Below, piece by piece: positions 14,934 through 21,891 of a stretch of 30,848 nucleotides of DNA. The first letter of the stretch is position 1. Every line of letters starts with the position of its first letter. The translations under genes and the position numbers were made by a program. Below the pieces are notes generated by a model, which was given only the letters and a program-made list of their open reading frames with translations, made no database searches and had not been told where the DNA came from. The stretch lies in NCBI GenBank assembly GCA_002343505.1, contig DDQZ01000102.1, positions 1-30,848 on the forward strand. The letters are read 5' to 3'. The DNA is from Verrucomicrobiaceae bacterium UBA2429 (GTDB lineage: Bacteria > Verrucomicrobiota > Verrucomicrobiia > Verrucomicrobiales > Verrucomicrobiaceae).

Positions 14934-16519
14934 GACAAGGGAGGACGCTCCTTGCGCCCGTTGAGCAGCGCGCCGATCCATGTGTGCCGGACAAGCCAGC
15001 GGTAGCTGGCAAGCAGGAGGGCGAAGACTCCCGCGCAGACGAGAAGGAACTTCATTCCCGCTGGCAGCGGCCAGTCACGCGCCCACATCTGCGCGGCGAC
15101 GACAAGCGGCAGATGCGCCAGGTACATCCAGTAGGAGGCGTCGGAAAGATAGCGCACCCATCCTCGCTCCCCGGACACAAAGCGGCGGAACAGGCCGATC
15201 ATCGCCATGCACATCAGCCAGGCATAGAGTACCTGCAGCAGCACCGCCGCGCCGCGCAGCTTGGCCCCGCCCAAAGTGGCCGCCAGCCCGGCGGGGTAAA
15301 CCAGCAGCAAGGCCAGGGGCAGTGTCAGCCACCAGCACCGGCCCAGGCGGCCGGCCGTGTCCATGCTGTCATGCCACAGCGCGCCAAAGCCAAAGAAGAC
15401 CGCGTAATAGGCCAGCAGATGCGCGGGCGGCAGGATGCTCGACGAGGTTTCCGGTCCGAAATTCTGCCCCGCCTGGGCCATCAACCAGGATGGGATCAGG
15501 GTCAGCGGCACCAGCCAGAGATACCGCCATGCGGAGGTGACCCATGCGCGCGGAGCGGGCCGCCAGCCGATGCCGTCCGCCAGTCGCGCGCACATGGCAA
15601 AACCGGCGAACATCCAGCACAGGAACCAGAGAAACCAAAGATGCGCGAAGACCGGCATGTGCCGCAAAAACAGCCACACCCCAAGAAGCGGCCTCGGTTT
15701 CTCCTCGATGGCATCCCCGCCGAGCAGGCGGCGCGTCTCGGCGCGTCCAGCCTGCAGGGCGTCGTTTTTCACATCCACCTGGAAGATGCGGGCCAGGAAC
15801 CGTGTGGCGCGCAAGTCTGTCCGCGCGGCATCGAGCGCCGTGTCTCCGCGCTCGTTTTTCACCCGCGGATCAGCGCCCGCGCCCAGCAGCATGCGCACGA
15901 TGCCAGCCCTGCCCAGAAACGCGGCCGCATGAAGGGCGGTGCCTCCGTCGCGGTTGGTTTTGTTAGCGTCAGCGCCGTGCTCCAGCAGCAGCCGCGCCAC
16001 ATTTTCCCGGCCAAAGAGGCTGGCATGGGTGAGCGGAGTCGCGCCCAGCAGAGGGTCGGGGGCGTTGATGTCCGCGCCATCGCTGAGGAACCCGCGCACC
16101 AGATCTTCGTCACCCGCCGCGCAGGCGCGCCAGAGAGTGGCCGGCTTTGACTCTTCCTGGCGCGCGCCGGATTTCGCGGAGACGCCGCCCAAAAGGAACA
16201 TCACAGGCACAATCGTCACCGAGCCGAGCACAAGCGGAAGGAACACGCGCTTGAAGCGGTGCGCGAGCAAAGCCCGCAGCCCGCGCTTGCGCCAAAGCAT
16301 GGCGGTGAAGAAGCCGCTGAGCAGGAAAAACAGCGGCATCCTGAACCCGTGCACCGCGCCCACCATCAGATGAAACAAGCCGCTCGTGCGCGTGTCCTGC
16401 ACCATCCACGGCCCGCCGGTGAAGGAGAGCGCCGCATGCAGCGCGATGCCCAGCAGCATCGCAAAAGCGCGCAGGGCGTCGAGATCATGGCGGCGGCTGT
16501 TTGCGCGGGGAGTTTCCAT
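14906..16519 (-). CDS. Acyltransferase-3 membrane protein with internal ankyrin repeats
   Basis: A 537-residue integral membrane protein (ATG at 16519; an upstream TTG adds five codons). The frame is an acyltransferase-3 (OpgC/OafA-like) membrane enzyme. TM1 carries DLDALRAFA and a family-type His28, TM2 has the FRMPLFFLLSGFF signature (59-71), and HLWFLWFLCW (293-302) is the OpgC-like motif; further membrane segments follow, about ten in all. Between TM3 (about 92-112) and the next segment (about 278) lies a soluble insert of about 160 residues with three to four ankyrin repeats (about 125-235), e.g. TPLTHASLFGRENVARLLLE and TALHAAAFLGRAG. The acceptor is unknown. The positive loop before TM3 implies that the ankyrins face the periplasm. 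Confidence 0.9.
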   Translation of the reverse strand: METPRANSRRHDLDALRAFAMLLGIALHAALSFTGGPWMVQDTRTSGLFHLMVGAVHGFRMPLFFLLSGFFTAMLWRKRGLRALLAHRFKRVFLPLVLGSVTIVPVMFLLGGVSAKSGARQEESKPATLWRACAAGDEDLVRGFLSDGADINAPDPLLGATPLTHASLFGRENVARLLLEHGADANKTNRDGGTALHAAAFLGRAGIVRMLLGAGADPRVKNERGDTALDAARTDLRATRFLARIFQVDVKNDALQAGRAETRRLLGGDAIEEKPRPLLGVWLFLRHMPVFAHLWFLWFLCWMFAGFAMCARLADGIGWRPAPRAWVTSAWRYLWLVPLTLIPSWLMAQAGQNFGPETSSSILPPAHLLAYYAVFFGFGALWHDSMDTAGRLGRCWWLTLPLALLLVYPAGLAATLGGAKLRGAAVLLQVLYAWLMCMAMIGLFRRFVSGERGWVRYLSDASYWMYLAHLPLVVAAQMWARDWPLPAGMKFLLVCAGVFALLLASYRWLVRHTWIGALLNGRKERPPLSQPAVTGSP

Positions 16520-16565
16520 TCGGACGCGGTTCAAACGCCCGTCCGCGCGGCCGGTAACACTTTTC

Positions 16566-17414
16566 TCAGTGCCGCAGTCCCAGCAGCGCGAGGCTGTCGC
16601 GGTGGATCACCGCCTCGATCTGCTCAGCATCGAGCCTCGGCAGCCTCGTGCCTTCGAGCATGTCATTGAGCCCGCGGATGCCCCCGATGCTGGCATTCAC
16701 CGTGGTGAAAGGGAAGTCCGTGCCAAAGAGCAGCTTGTGCCACACACCGTATTCCTGAGCGAGCATGAGCGAGTGATAGAACTGCCACGGGCGGTAATGC
16801 AGCGCGCTCACATCGGCGAAGACGTTCTCGTGCTTGCGGATCGTGACGATGCACTCCCCCTCGTAGGGATGGCCGAGATGAGCCAGGATGATTTTCACTC
16901 CCGGATGGCGCAGCGCCACCGGTTCGATCAAGCGCGGCAGAGTCAAGGCCAGAGGCGCCTGCGCGATGAAGGTGGTGCCCATGTGCAGCAGCACTGGCAG
17001 TCCGTTTGCCTCCGCATAGTTCCATAGCGGCTCCAGCGCGGGATCATCAGGGCTGAATCCGGCATACATCGGCAGCAGTTTGATGCCGCGCAGGCCCAGC
17101 TCCTCGTGTCCGGCGCGCATTTCATTTTCCCATCCGGGCCGGGTCGGGTCCACGGATAAAAAGCCGGTCAGCCGCGCGGGATCTCGCCCCACATATTCCG
17201 CCACGGTTTTGTCATCCACCCAGAGGCCGCTGAGCCTTGCCTTGCCGCCGAAAACGATCGTGTGCGTGTCATCTGGAGCCGCCGCGCGATACGCTTCGTA
17301 AGTCGCGCTCAGGTCCACTTTCACGCCTGGTCTGGCACGGCCCGCCTGCGTGATGAAGTCCTCCGAAAAATCGGCGGGGAAGTTCCAGGCATGGGAATGA
17401 ACATCGAAGATCAT
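16566..17414 (-). CDS. Amidohydrolase-2 family metal-dependent hydrolase
   Basis: A 282-residue TIM-barrel hydrolase or decarboxylase of the amidohydrolase_2 (ACMSD-like) family. The first metal motif is VHSH (5-8). Other expected residues are the strand-4 region GIKLLPMY (110-117), LLHMG with His144, ILAHLGHPYEGE with His179 and His182, and the barrel-end Asp233 in LLFGTDFPF. Length is normal and there is no signal peptide, so it is cytoplasmic. It is divergent from an ACS-type transporter with a 116-base gap, so the two may serve one catabolic route for a small carboxylate or lactone. The substrate is not predictable. Confidence 0.88.
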   Translation of the reverse strand: MIFDVHSHAWNFPADFSEDFITQAGRARPGVKVDLSATYEAYRAAAPDDTHTIVFGGKARLSGLWVDDKTVAEYVGRDPARLTGFLSVDPTRPGWENEMRAGHEELGLRGIKLLPMYAGFSPDDPALEPLWNYAEANGLPVLLHMGTTFIAQAPLALTLPRLIEPVALRHPGVKIILAHLGHPYEGECIVTIRKHENVFADVSALHYRPWQFYHSLMLAQEYGVWHKLLFGTDFPFTTVNASIGGIRGLNDMLEGTRLPRLDAEQIEAVIHRDSLALLGLRH

Positions 17415-17473
17415 GAGCGGAAGACGCAGTCAGAAAGACGGGTCATGGCGGTTTCATACAACGAAGATTCAAG

Positions 17474-17505
17474 CAGCGGTTCAAGGATTCGACGGAAAGC
17501 CGCTG
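17474..17505. promoter_or_regulatory. Inverted repeat in the divergent amidohydrolase/MFS gap
   Basis: CAGCGG (17474-17479) is repeated as CCGCTG (17500-17505), an exact 6-bp inverted repeat with a 20-base spacer, 25 bases ahead of the MFS start. The spacing centre to centre (26 bases) and the divergent setting would suit a regulator site. No regulator gene is adjacent and the half-sites are short, so this is tentative. Confidence 0.25.
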
Positions 17506-17530
17506 TGACGGGCGCATTTTTTCCGTACCA

Positions 17531-18778
17531 ATGGCGATGCCCGCCCCACGCCCCTCATTTTGGAAATGGTACGTCTGCGGCCTGCTGCTGCTGGCCACGA
17601 CGATCAACTACATGGACCGCCAGACGCTGTCGAACGCGGCGGTGCGCGTGACCAGGGAGTTTGGCCTTTCCCAGGAGCAGTATGGGGACCTTGAGCTGGC
17701 CTTCGGCTGGGCATTTGCCGCGGGATCACTCGTGTTCGGGTTTCTGGCGGACCGGTTCCGGGTGTACTGGCTCTATCCCATCGTGCTGGCGGGCTGGTCG
17801 CTCATGGGCATCGCCTCGGCGCACACGCGGGATTACCCGGAGCTGATGATCTGCCGCGTGCTGCTTGGGTTTTTCGAGGCCGGGCACTGGCCCTGCGCAT
17901 TAAAAACCACATTCGCCCTGCTGCGTCCGGAGGACCGCACGATGGGCAACAGCGTGCTGCAAAGCGGCGCCTCCATCGGCGCGGTGGTGACGCCGCCGAT
18001 CATGATCTGGCTGATGACGGAGGATGTTTCAAGCTGGCGGCTGGCCTTCCAGGTCATCGGTGCCGCGGGTCTCGTGTGGGTGGTGTTGTGGTTCGCCTCG
18101 ATCCGCAGGATGGAGCTGGACGTGGTGGCTCCGATGGAAAAAGCCGCATCCGAGGGGCTGTTGGGCATCCTGCTGGGACGCCGCTTCTGGGCGCTTGCCG
18201 CCTTGATCTTCGGAGCGCAGACATGCTGGCATCTATTCCGCGTCTGGCTGCCGAAGTTCATGCAGGAGGGGCGCGGCTACAGCGAGACGGAGGCGCTTGC
18301 TTTCAACTCGGCGTATTACATCGGCACGGACATCGGCTGCTTCGCGGCGGGCATCATCTCGCTCTGGCTGGCGCGGCGCTTCGGCATGACGGCGCACAAC
18401 GCAAGACGCCTGGTCTATGCCGGCGCGTGCGTTTTGACCTCCTTCAGCCTGCTGGTGCTCTGGCTGCCGAAGGGCTGGGCGCTGATGGCGGCCATCCTGG
18501 TCGTCGGCGCGGGCGCCCTGGCCTTGTTCCCCTGCTACTACAGCTTCGTGCAGGAGCTTTCCGACCGCCATGTGGGGCGCCTCACAGGACTCCTGAGCAC
18601 CTGGGTTTGGGCAGTGTCATCTCCCATGCACAAACTGTTTGGCAGACTGGTGGATGAGACGAAGTCTTTCGACCTCGGCATGGCGATGGCCGGCCTCGCG
18701 CCCTGGCTGGGCGTGCTGGCGATGTGGCTGCTGTGGGACAGGCCGGGAGTGAAAACGAAGCCGCAATCCGGCGGGTGA
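17531..18778 (+). CDS. MFS transporter, ACS (anion:cation symporter)-like family
   Basis: A 415-residue inner-membrane transporter with about 12 membrane segments. TM1 has INYMDRQTLSNAA, the typical start of hexuronate/sugar-acid:H+ symporters (ExuT/GudP-like), and the loop 2-3 motif is GFLADRFRVYW, equivalent to the MFS 'GxLaDRfG' signature. CRVLLGFFEAGHWPCALK matches the TM4 'R.LLG..EAG..P' motif. A soluble loop divides the two six-helix halves around residue 200. ACS members carry sugar acids and other organic anions, so with the divergent amidohydrolase it may take up an organic acid. The specific substrate is unknown. Confidence 0.92.
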   Translation: MAMPAPRPSFWKWYVCGLLLLATTINYMDRQTLSNAAVRVTREFGLSQEQYGDLELAFGWAFAAGSLVFGFLADRFRVYWLYPIVLAGWSLMGIASAHTRDYPELMICRVLLGFFEAGHWPCALKTTFALLRPEDRTMGNSVLQSGASIGAVVTPPIMIWLMTEDVSSWRLAFQVIGAAGLVWVVLWFASIRRMELDVVAPMEKAASEGLLGILLGRRFWALAALIFGAQTCWHLFRVWLPKFMQEGRGYSETEALAFNSAYYIGTDIGCFAAGIISLWLARRFGMTAHNARRLVYAGACVLTSFSLLVLWLPKGWALMAAILVVGAGALALFPCYYSFVQELSDRHVGRLTGLLSTWVWAVSSPMHKLFGRLVDETKSFDLGMAMAGLAPWLGVLAMWLLWDRPGVKTKPQSGG

Positions 18779-18811
18779 GCCCCTCAAGGCTTCTTCGTCA
18801 TGCGCAAAAGC

Positions 18812-18851
18812 GCCCGCAAAGGAGCGGGCAGGACCAGCCGCAATATGGTCC
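18812..18851 (+). terminator. Two stem-loops after the MFS gene
   Basis: A 6-bp stem GCCCGC/GCGGGC (18812-18817/18824-18829) is followed at once by a 6-bp stem GGACCA/TGGTCC (18831-18836/18846-18851). They lie in the 146-base gap between the MFS stop and the next gene. No T-run follows. They may be terminator hairpins or a palindromic repeat; the sequence alone does not decide. Confidence 0.35.
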
Positions 18852-18924
18852 GCATCCGCGGCCAGAGTTTTGAACCATGGAAAACGTGCTGGTGAAAACA
18901 GTCGCACGGCGTCATGATGCGCGC

Positions 18925-19206
18925 ATGAGACTCATCCTCCTGCTCCTGATCGTCGTTCTTGCCGGACTGGCTTTCACCAATCCCAACGAGGCCGATTTCC
19001 GCGAGCATGTGCGGCAGCAGGAGGGACTGGCCGGCACGCTTGGGCTGGTGGTCGCGGACCTGGTCTCAGGCGGCAAAAAAGGCGGCATCCAGCGGGACAA
19101 CTACATCTTTGCGAGCAAATTTTACCTTGGCGGCGACGGCATCCTTCCGCGCGAGGACATCGCCTGGGGCATTGGCGGGCAGTTCATCGAAATAAACCGC
19201 CGCTGA
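18925..19206 (+). CDS. DUF4359-like small exported or membrane-anchored protein
   Basis: A 93-residue protein starting MRLILLLLIVVLAG, a signal peptide or membrane anchor, followed by TNPNEADF, the 'NP...(D/E)(Y/F)' motif that I associate with DUF4359. The C-terminus ends in a strand-like segment (IAWGIGGQFIEINRR) also expected for that family. ATG at 18925 is chosen because it starts the hydrophobic segment; a longer in-frame start at 18877 adds 16 hydrophilic residues and is less likely. Function is unknown. The family name is from memory. Confidence 0.75.
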   Translation: MRLILLLLIVVLAGLAFTNPNEADFREHVRQQEGLAGTLGLVVADLVSGGKKGGIQRDNYIFASKFYLGGDGILPREDIAWGIGGQFIEINRR

Positions 19207-19266
19207 GCGCGGTCCAGACTGACGAAGCGCTGGCCCGGGCATTCTTTGTGGGTATGTCAAAGGCCC

Positions 19267-20073
19267 ATGACGGAATCCTGGTTTCAAAGGTTTGGCGGCA
19301 TTGGCCGGCTTTATGGCGCGGCGGCGCTGCCGCACCTGCACGCGGCGCATGTGGGCGTGGTCGGTGTGGGCGGGGTTGGCTCCTGGGTCGTGGAGGCTTT
19401 GGCGCGCAGCGGCCTGGGTGCGCTGACTCTGGTGGACATGGACGATGTCTGTGTCACAAACACAAACCGCCAGCTCCCCGCGCTCGCCGCCACGGTGGGT
19501 TGGCCGAAGGTGCGCGTGCTCGAGGAGCGCGTGCGTGCCATCAATCCCGAATGCCGGGTCACTGCCGTTGCGGAGTTTTTGCTGCCTGGCAACTCGGACC
19601 GCATCCTGGCGCCCGGCTTTGACGTCATCGTGGACGCTGTGGATGACACGGGCATCAAAGCGCTCATCATCGCAAAATGCCGCGCACTGGGCATTCCGGC
19701 GGTCGTCTCTGGCTCGGCCGGCGGCCGGCGCGACCCCACACAGATCCGGGCGGCAGATCTCGGACTGGCCGGGGCCGACCCGCTTCTTCAGCAGGTGCGC
19801 CGCCTGCTCCGCACGGAGCACGGCTTTGCCAAAAGCACGGATGGGCGTCCCATGGATTGGGGAGTGCCCTGCGTGTATTCCACGGAAAAGGCGGTCTATC
19901 TGCAAGCGGACGGCACCTGCTCTCCTGAACGTGATGGAGGCGGGCAGGGTCTGCGACTGGATTGCGCTGCCGGGTTTGGCGCTGCGGCGTTTGTCACCGG
20001 CGCGTTTGGTTTCGCCCTGGCGGCGGAGGTATTGAAAATCATCACCGCGCCTGCGGCACGCGCCTCATGCTGA
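19267..20073 (+). CDS. tcdA: tRNA threonylcarbamoyladenosine dehydratase (TcdA/CsdL)
   Basis: An E1-like (ThiF/MoeB superfamily) enzyme that ATP-dependently dehydrates t6A37 of tRNA to the cyclic ct6A. The 268-residue form starts at ATG 19267, with AAAGG just upstream; the frame extends a little further but without support. Motifs include FGGIGRLYG, characteristic of TcdA, the nucleotide-binding GVGGVGS (33-39), DMDDVCVTNTNRQ, VDAVDD and SGSAGGRRDPTQ. The C-terminal membrane-like segment of TcdA is partly visible as a hydrophobic Ala/Phe stretch near the end. The 3' end overlaps the next, convergent gene by 32 bases. Confidence 0.95.
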   Translation: MTESWFQRFGGIGRLYGAAALPHLHAAHVGVVGVGGVGSWVVEALARSGLGALTLVDMDDVCVTNTNRQLPALAATVGWPKVRVLEERVRAINPECRVTAVAEFLLPGNSDRILAPGFDVIVDAVDDTGIKALIIAKCRALGIPAVVSGSAGGRRDPTQIRAADLGLAGADPLLQQVRRLLRTEHGFAKSTDGRPMDWGVPCVYSTEKAVYLQADGTCSPERDGGGQGLRLDCAAGFGAAAFVTGAFGFALAAEVLKIITAPAARASC

Positions 20074-20488
20074 AGACTCCCTTGTCTTTGGCGCATTCGT
20101 AGCATGCCTCAAAGCTGTCCCCCTTCACTGTGCCCTCATACGTGTAGAGTCCGCCGGCCCAGTCGGGCATCTGGTGGCTGCCCTTGAAGCTGCTGCCGCC
20201 GCGCAAAGGAGTCACGCGATGTTCCGCGCGGAAGCCTCCGCTGAGGATTCGCGCCCAGGTGGCGTGATAGTGGAAGTCATGATCGCCGGTGTCGTTTTTT
20301 GGCGCGGAGACAACCGCCCGCAGGCGTCCGTGATGTCCATTCACATGACTTTTCCATGTGCCCTCCCAGGCGCCCGCCACGCCGGGCTGCGGACCGGTCT
20401 TGAGGGCTGTGTTCCATTCACGCCGGAAACCCGCCGAGCAGGAGGTGAGCAGGGCGGTGAGAAGAAGGATGAACAGGGTGTTTTTCAT
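20042..20488 (-). CDS. Small lipoprotein of unknown function
   Basis: A 148-residue protein with a type II signal peptide: MKNTLFILLLTALLTSC, lipobox LLTSC and acylated Cys17. The mature part is Gly, His and Trp-rich with strand-like patterns, including GAWEGTWKSHVNGHHGRLRA, YTYEGTVKGD and FEACYECAKDKG. The 'G.W.G.W' start and 'Y.G.v.gd.f....' pattern suggest a small beta-barrel, lipocalin-like fold, but I cannot assign a family. It lies 59 bases downstream of the periplasmic adaptor gene on the same strand and could be the last gene of an msbA-adaptor-lipoprotein transcript. Confidence 0.82.
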   Translation of the reverse strand: MKNTLFILLLTALLTSCSAGFRREWNTALKTGPQPGVAGAWEGTWKSHVNGHHGRLRAVVSAPKNDTGDHDFHYHATWARILSGGFRAEHRVTPLRGGSSFKGSHQMPDWAGGLYTYEGTVKGDSFEACYECAKDKGVFSMRRVPQAR

Positions 20489-20547
20489 GGCGGAACAGGA
20501 ACGCGCCGGCGGTGAATTTTTTCACCGGAGAAATCACGGCACGCGCC

Positions 20548-21834
20548 TCACTCCCCGTCATTCTGGCTGACGACGGGCGCTTTCGGCTTCGGCTCGCCGT
20601 CCTCCGGTTGCTTCGCGGCTTTTTTGCCCACGGGCGGGCTTTCCACCTGGCCGTCTATGGTTGGCAGCACGCGCGCGCCGTCGGCGGGGAAGGGGATGGG
20701 TGTGAGGCAGAGCACATCGCCTTCCTTGGGCGCGGAGACCGAGGCGCTGTCCACCACGATGTGCCTGGAGTTGCTGACCAGCGGCTCCACAACGCGGCGC
20801 CGCAGGGTGTTTTGCGGGCGGTCTATGAGGATGATCTCGTTGCCGGCGCGCACGGCGGCGCGTGGAATGACAAAGACATCCCTCAGAGGCTCCCCCGCGA
20901 GCTCGGCCTCGACGAAAGCTCCGATCGTCAGCGGCGGTGTGCCGTCCTCGCGGCGGCCATAGGGATCGTCCACCTGCACCACGGCCATGACCTGGCGGGT
21001 CGTCTCGTCCAGCGCGCTCTCCACACGCACCACGCGGCCCTCCCATTGCGCGGGTTTTCCGGCGACGGTGGCTTTCAACAGCGCCTTTCCTCCCGAGTTG
21101 GCCGCGCCGTCTCGGAAAGGCTGTGGCAGTGACAAAAACTGGCTCTCGCGCTCCGGCAGCGGCAGGCGCACCTCGACATAATCCACAGCAAAAATCTGCC
21201 CCAGCGTCGTGCCCTGCCCCACCATCTGCCCGACATCCGCCGTCTGCTCCAGCACCTGCCCCGCGTATGGCGCGCGGAGGATGGTGCGCTCCAGGTCGCG
21301 GCGCGCTTTGGCGAGTTGGGCTTTCGCGGACTCGACATCGGCCTTCGCTTTGGCGAGCTGCGGCACCCGCGCCGCCACCGCGCCCGGCAGGCCCGCGCGG
21401 CCAAGAGCCTTCCAGTTTTCCACCGCCTGGTCGGCGCGCGCCTGCTCCTCGGCCAGCAGCGCCTCCGCCTGGGCCTGCGCCGCCTGGGCGATCACGACCG
21501 CCGTCTCGTAGTCCAGCGGGTCCAGCCGCAGCAGCACCTCGTCTTTTTCAAAAAAGCCGCCGGGGCGGAAGGCCGGGCTGACCTCGACGATCTTGCCCGC
21601 CACCTCCGGCAGCAGGCTGCTGCGCGTGCGCGGGCGCACCGTGCCCTGGGAGCGCACGCGCGGCTCATAGAGTCCCTTGCGCAGCACCGTGCCCTCCACG
21701 CGGACGAGCGGCGCGGGCACGGATTTTTTTTCCTGCTCGGGCGGATGCGCCAGCAGCCACCACGCCGCATACCCGCAGCCGCCGAGGATCAGCAAGGGAA
21801 CGGTGAAGCGCAAAATGGAGCGGAGATAATTCAT
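20548..21834 (-). CDS. Efflux periplasmic adaptor (membrane fusion protein, RND/HlyD type)
   Basis: A 428-residue adaptor that would bridge an inner-membrane pump to an outer-membrane channel. It has an N-terminal membrane segment (about 8-28), then the split lipoyl domain: SSLLPEVAGKIVEVSPAF with VLLRLDPLDY, and TILRAPYAGQVLEQTADVGQ. A helical hairpin (about 115-190) lies between the halves. Beta-barrel and membrane-proximal regions follow, then a Pro/Lys-rich tail (about 395-428). The lipoyl wording is typical of RND adaptors, but no RND permease or TolC gene is in the window. It instead follows the MsbA-like exporter gene by 57 bases on the same strand, so they may be co-transcribed. Confidence 0.92.
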   Translation of the reverse strand: MNYLRSILRFTVPLLILGGCGYAAWWLLAHPPEQEKKSVPAPLVRVEGTVLRKGLYEPRVRSQGTVRPRTRSSLLPEVAGKIVEVSPAFRPGGFFEKDEVLLRLDPLDYETAVVIAQAAQAQAEALLAEEQARADQAVENWKALGRAGLPGAVAARVPQLAKAKADVESAKAQLAKARRDLERTILRAPYAGQVLEQTADVGQMVGQGTTLGQIFAVDYVEVRLPLPERESQFLSLPQPFRDGAANSGGKALLKATVAGKPAQWEGRVVRVESALDETTRQVMAVVQVDDPYGRREDGTPPLTIGAFVEAELAGEPLRDVFVIPRAAVRAGNEIILIDRPQNTLRRRVVEPLVSNSRHIVVDSASVSAPKEGDVLCLTPIPFPADGARVLPTIDGQVESPPVGKKAAKQPEDGEPKPKAPVVSQNDGE

Positions 21835-21891
21835 TCGGACAGGAGCTTAAACGCGCGGGACAGCCTTTGGATTCCAGACTTTCGGACGCCA

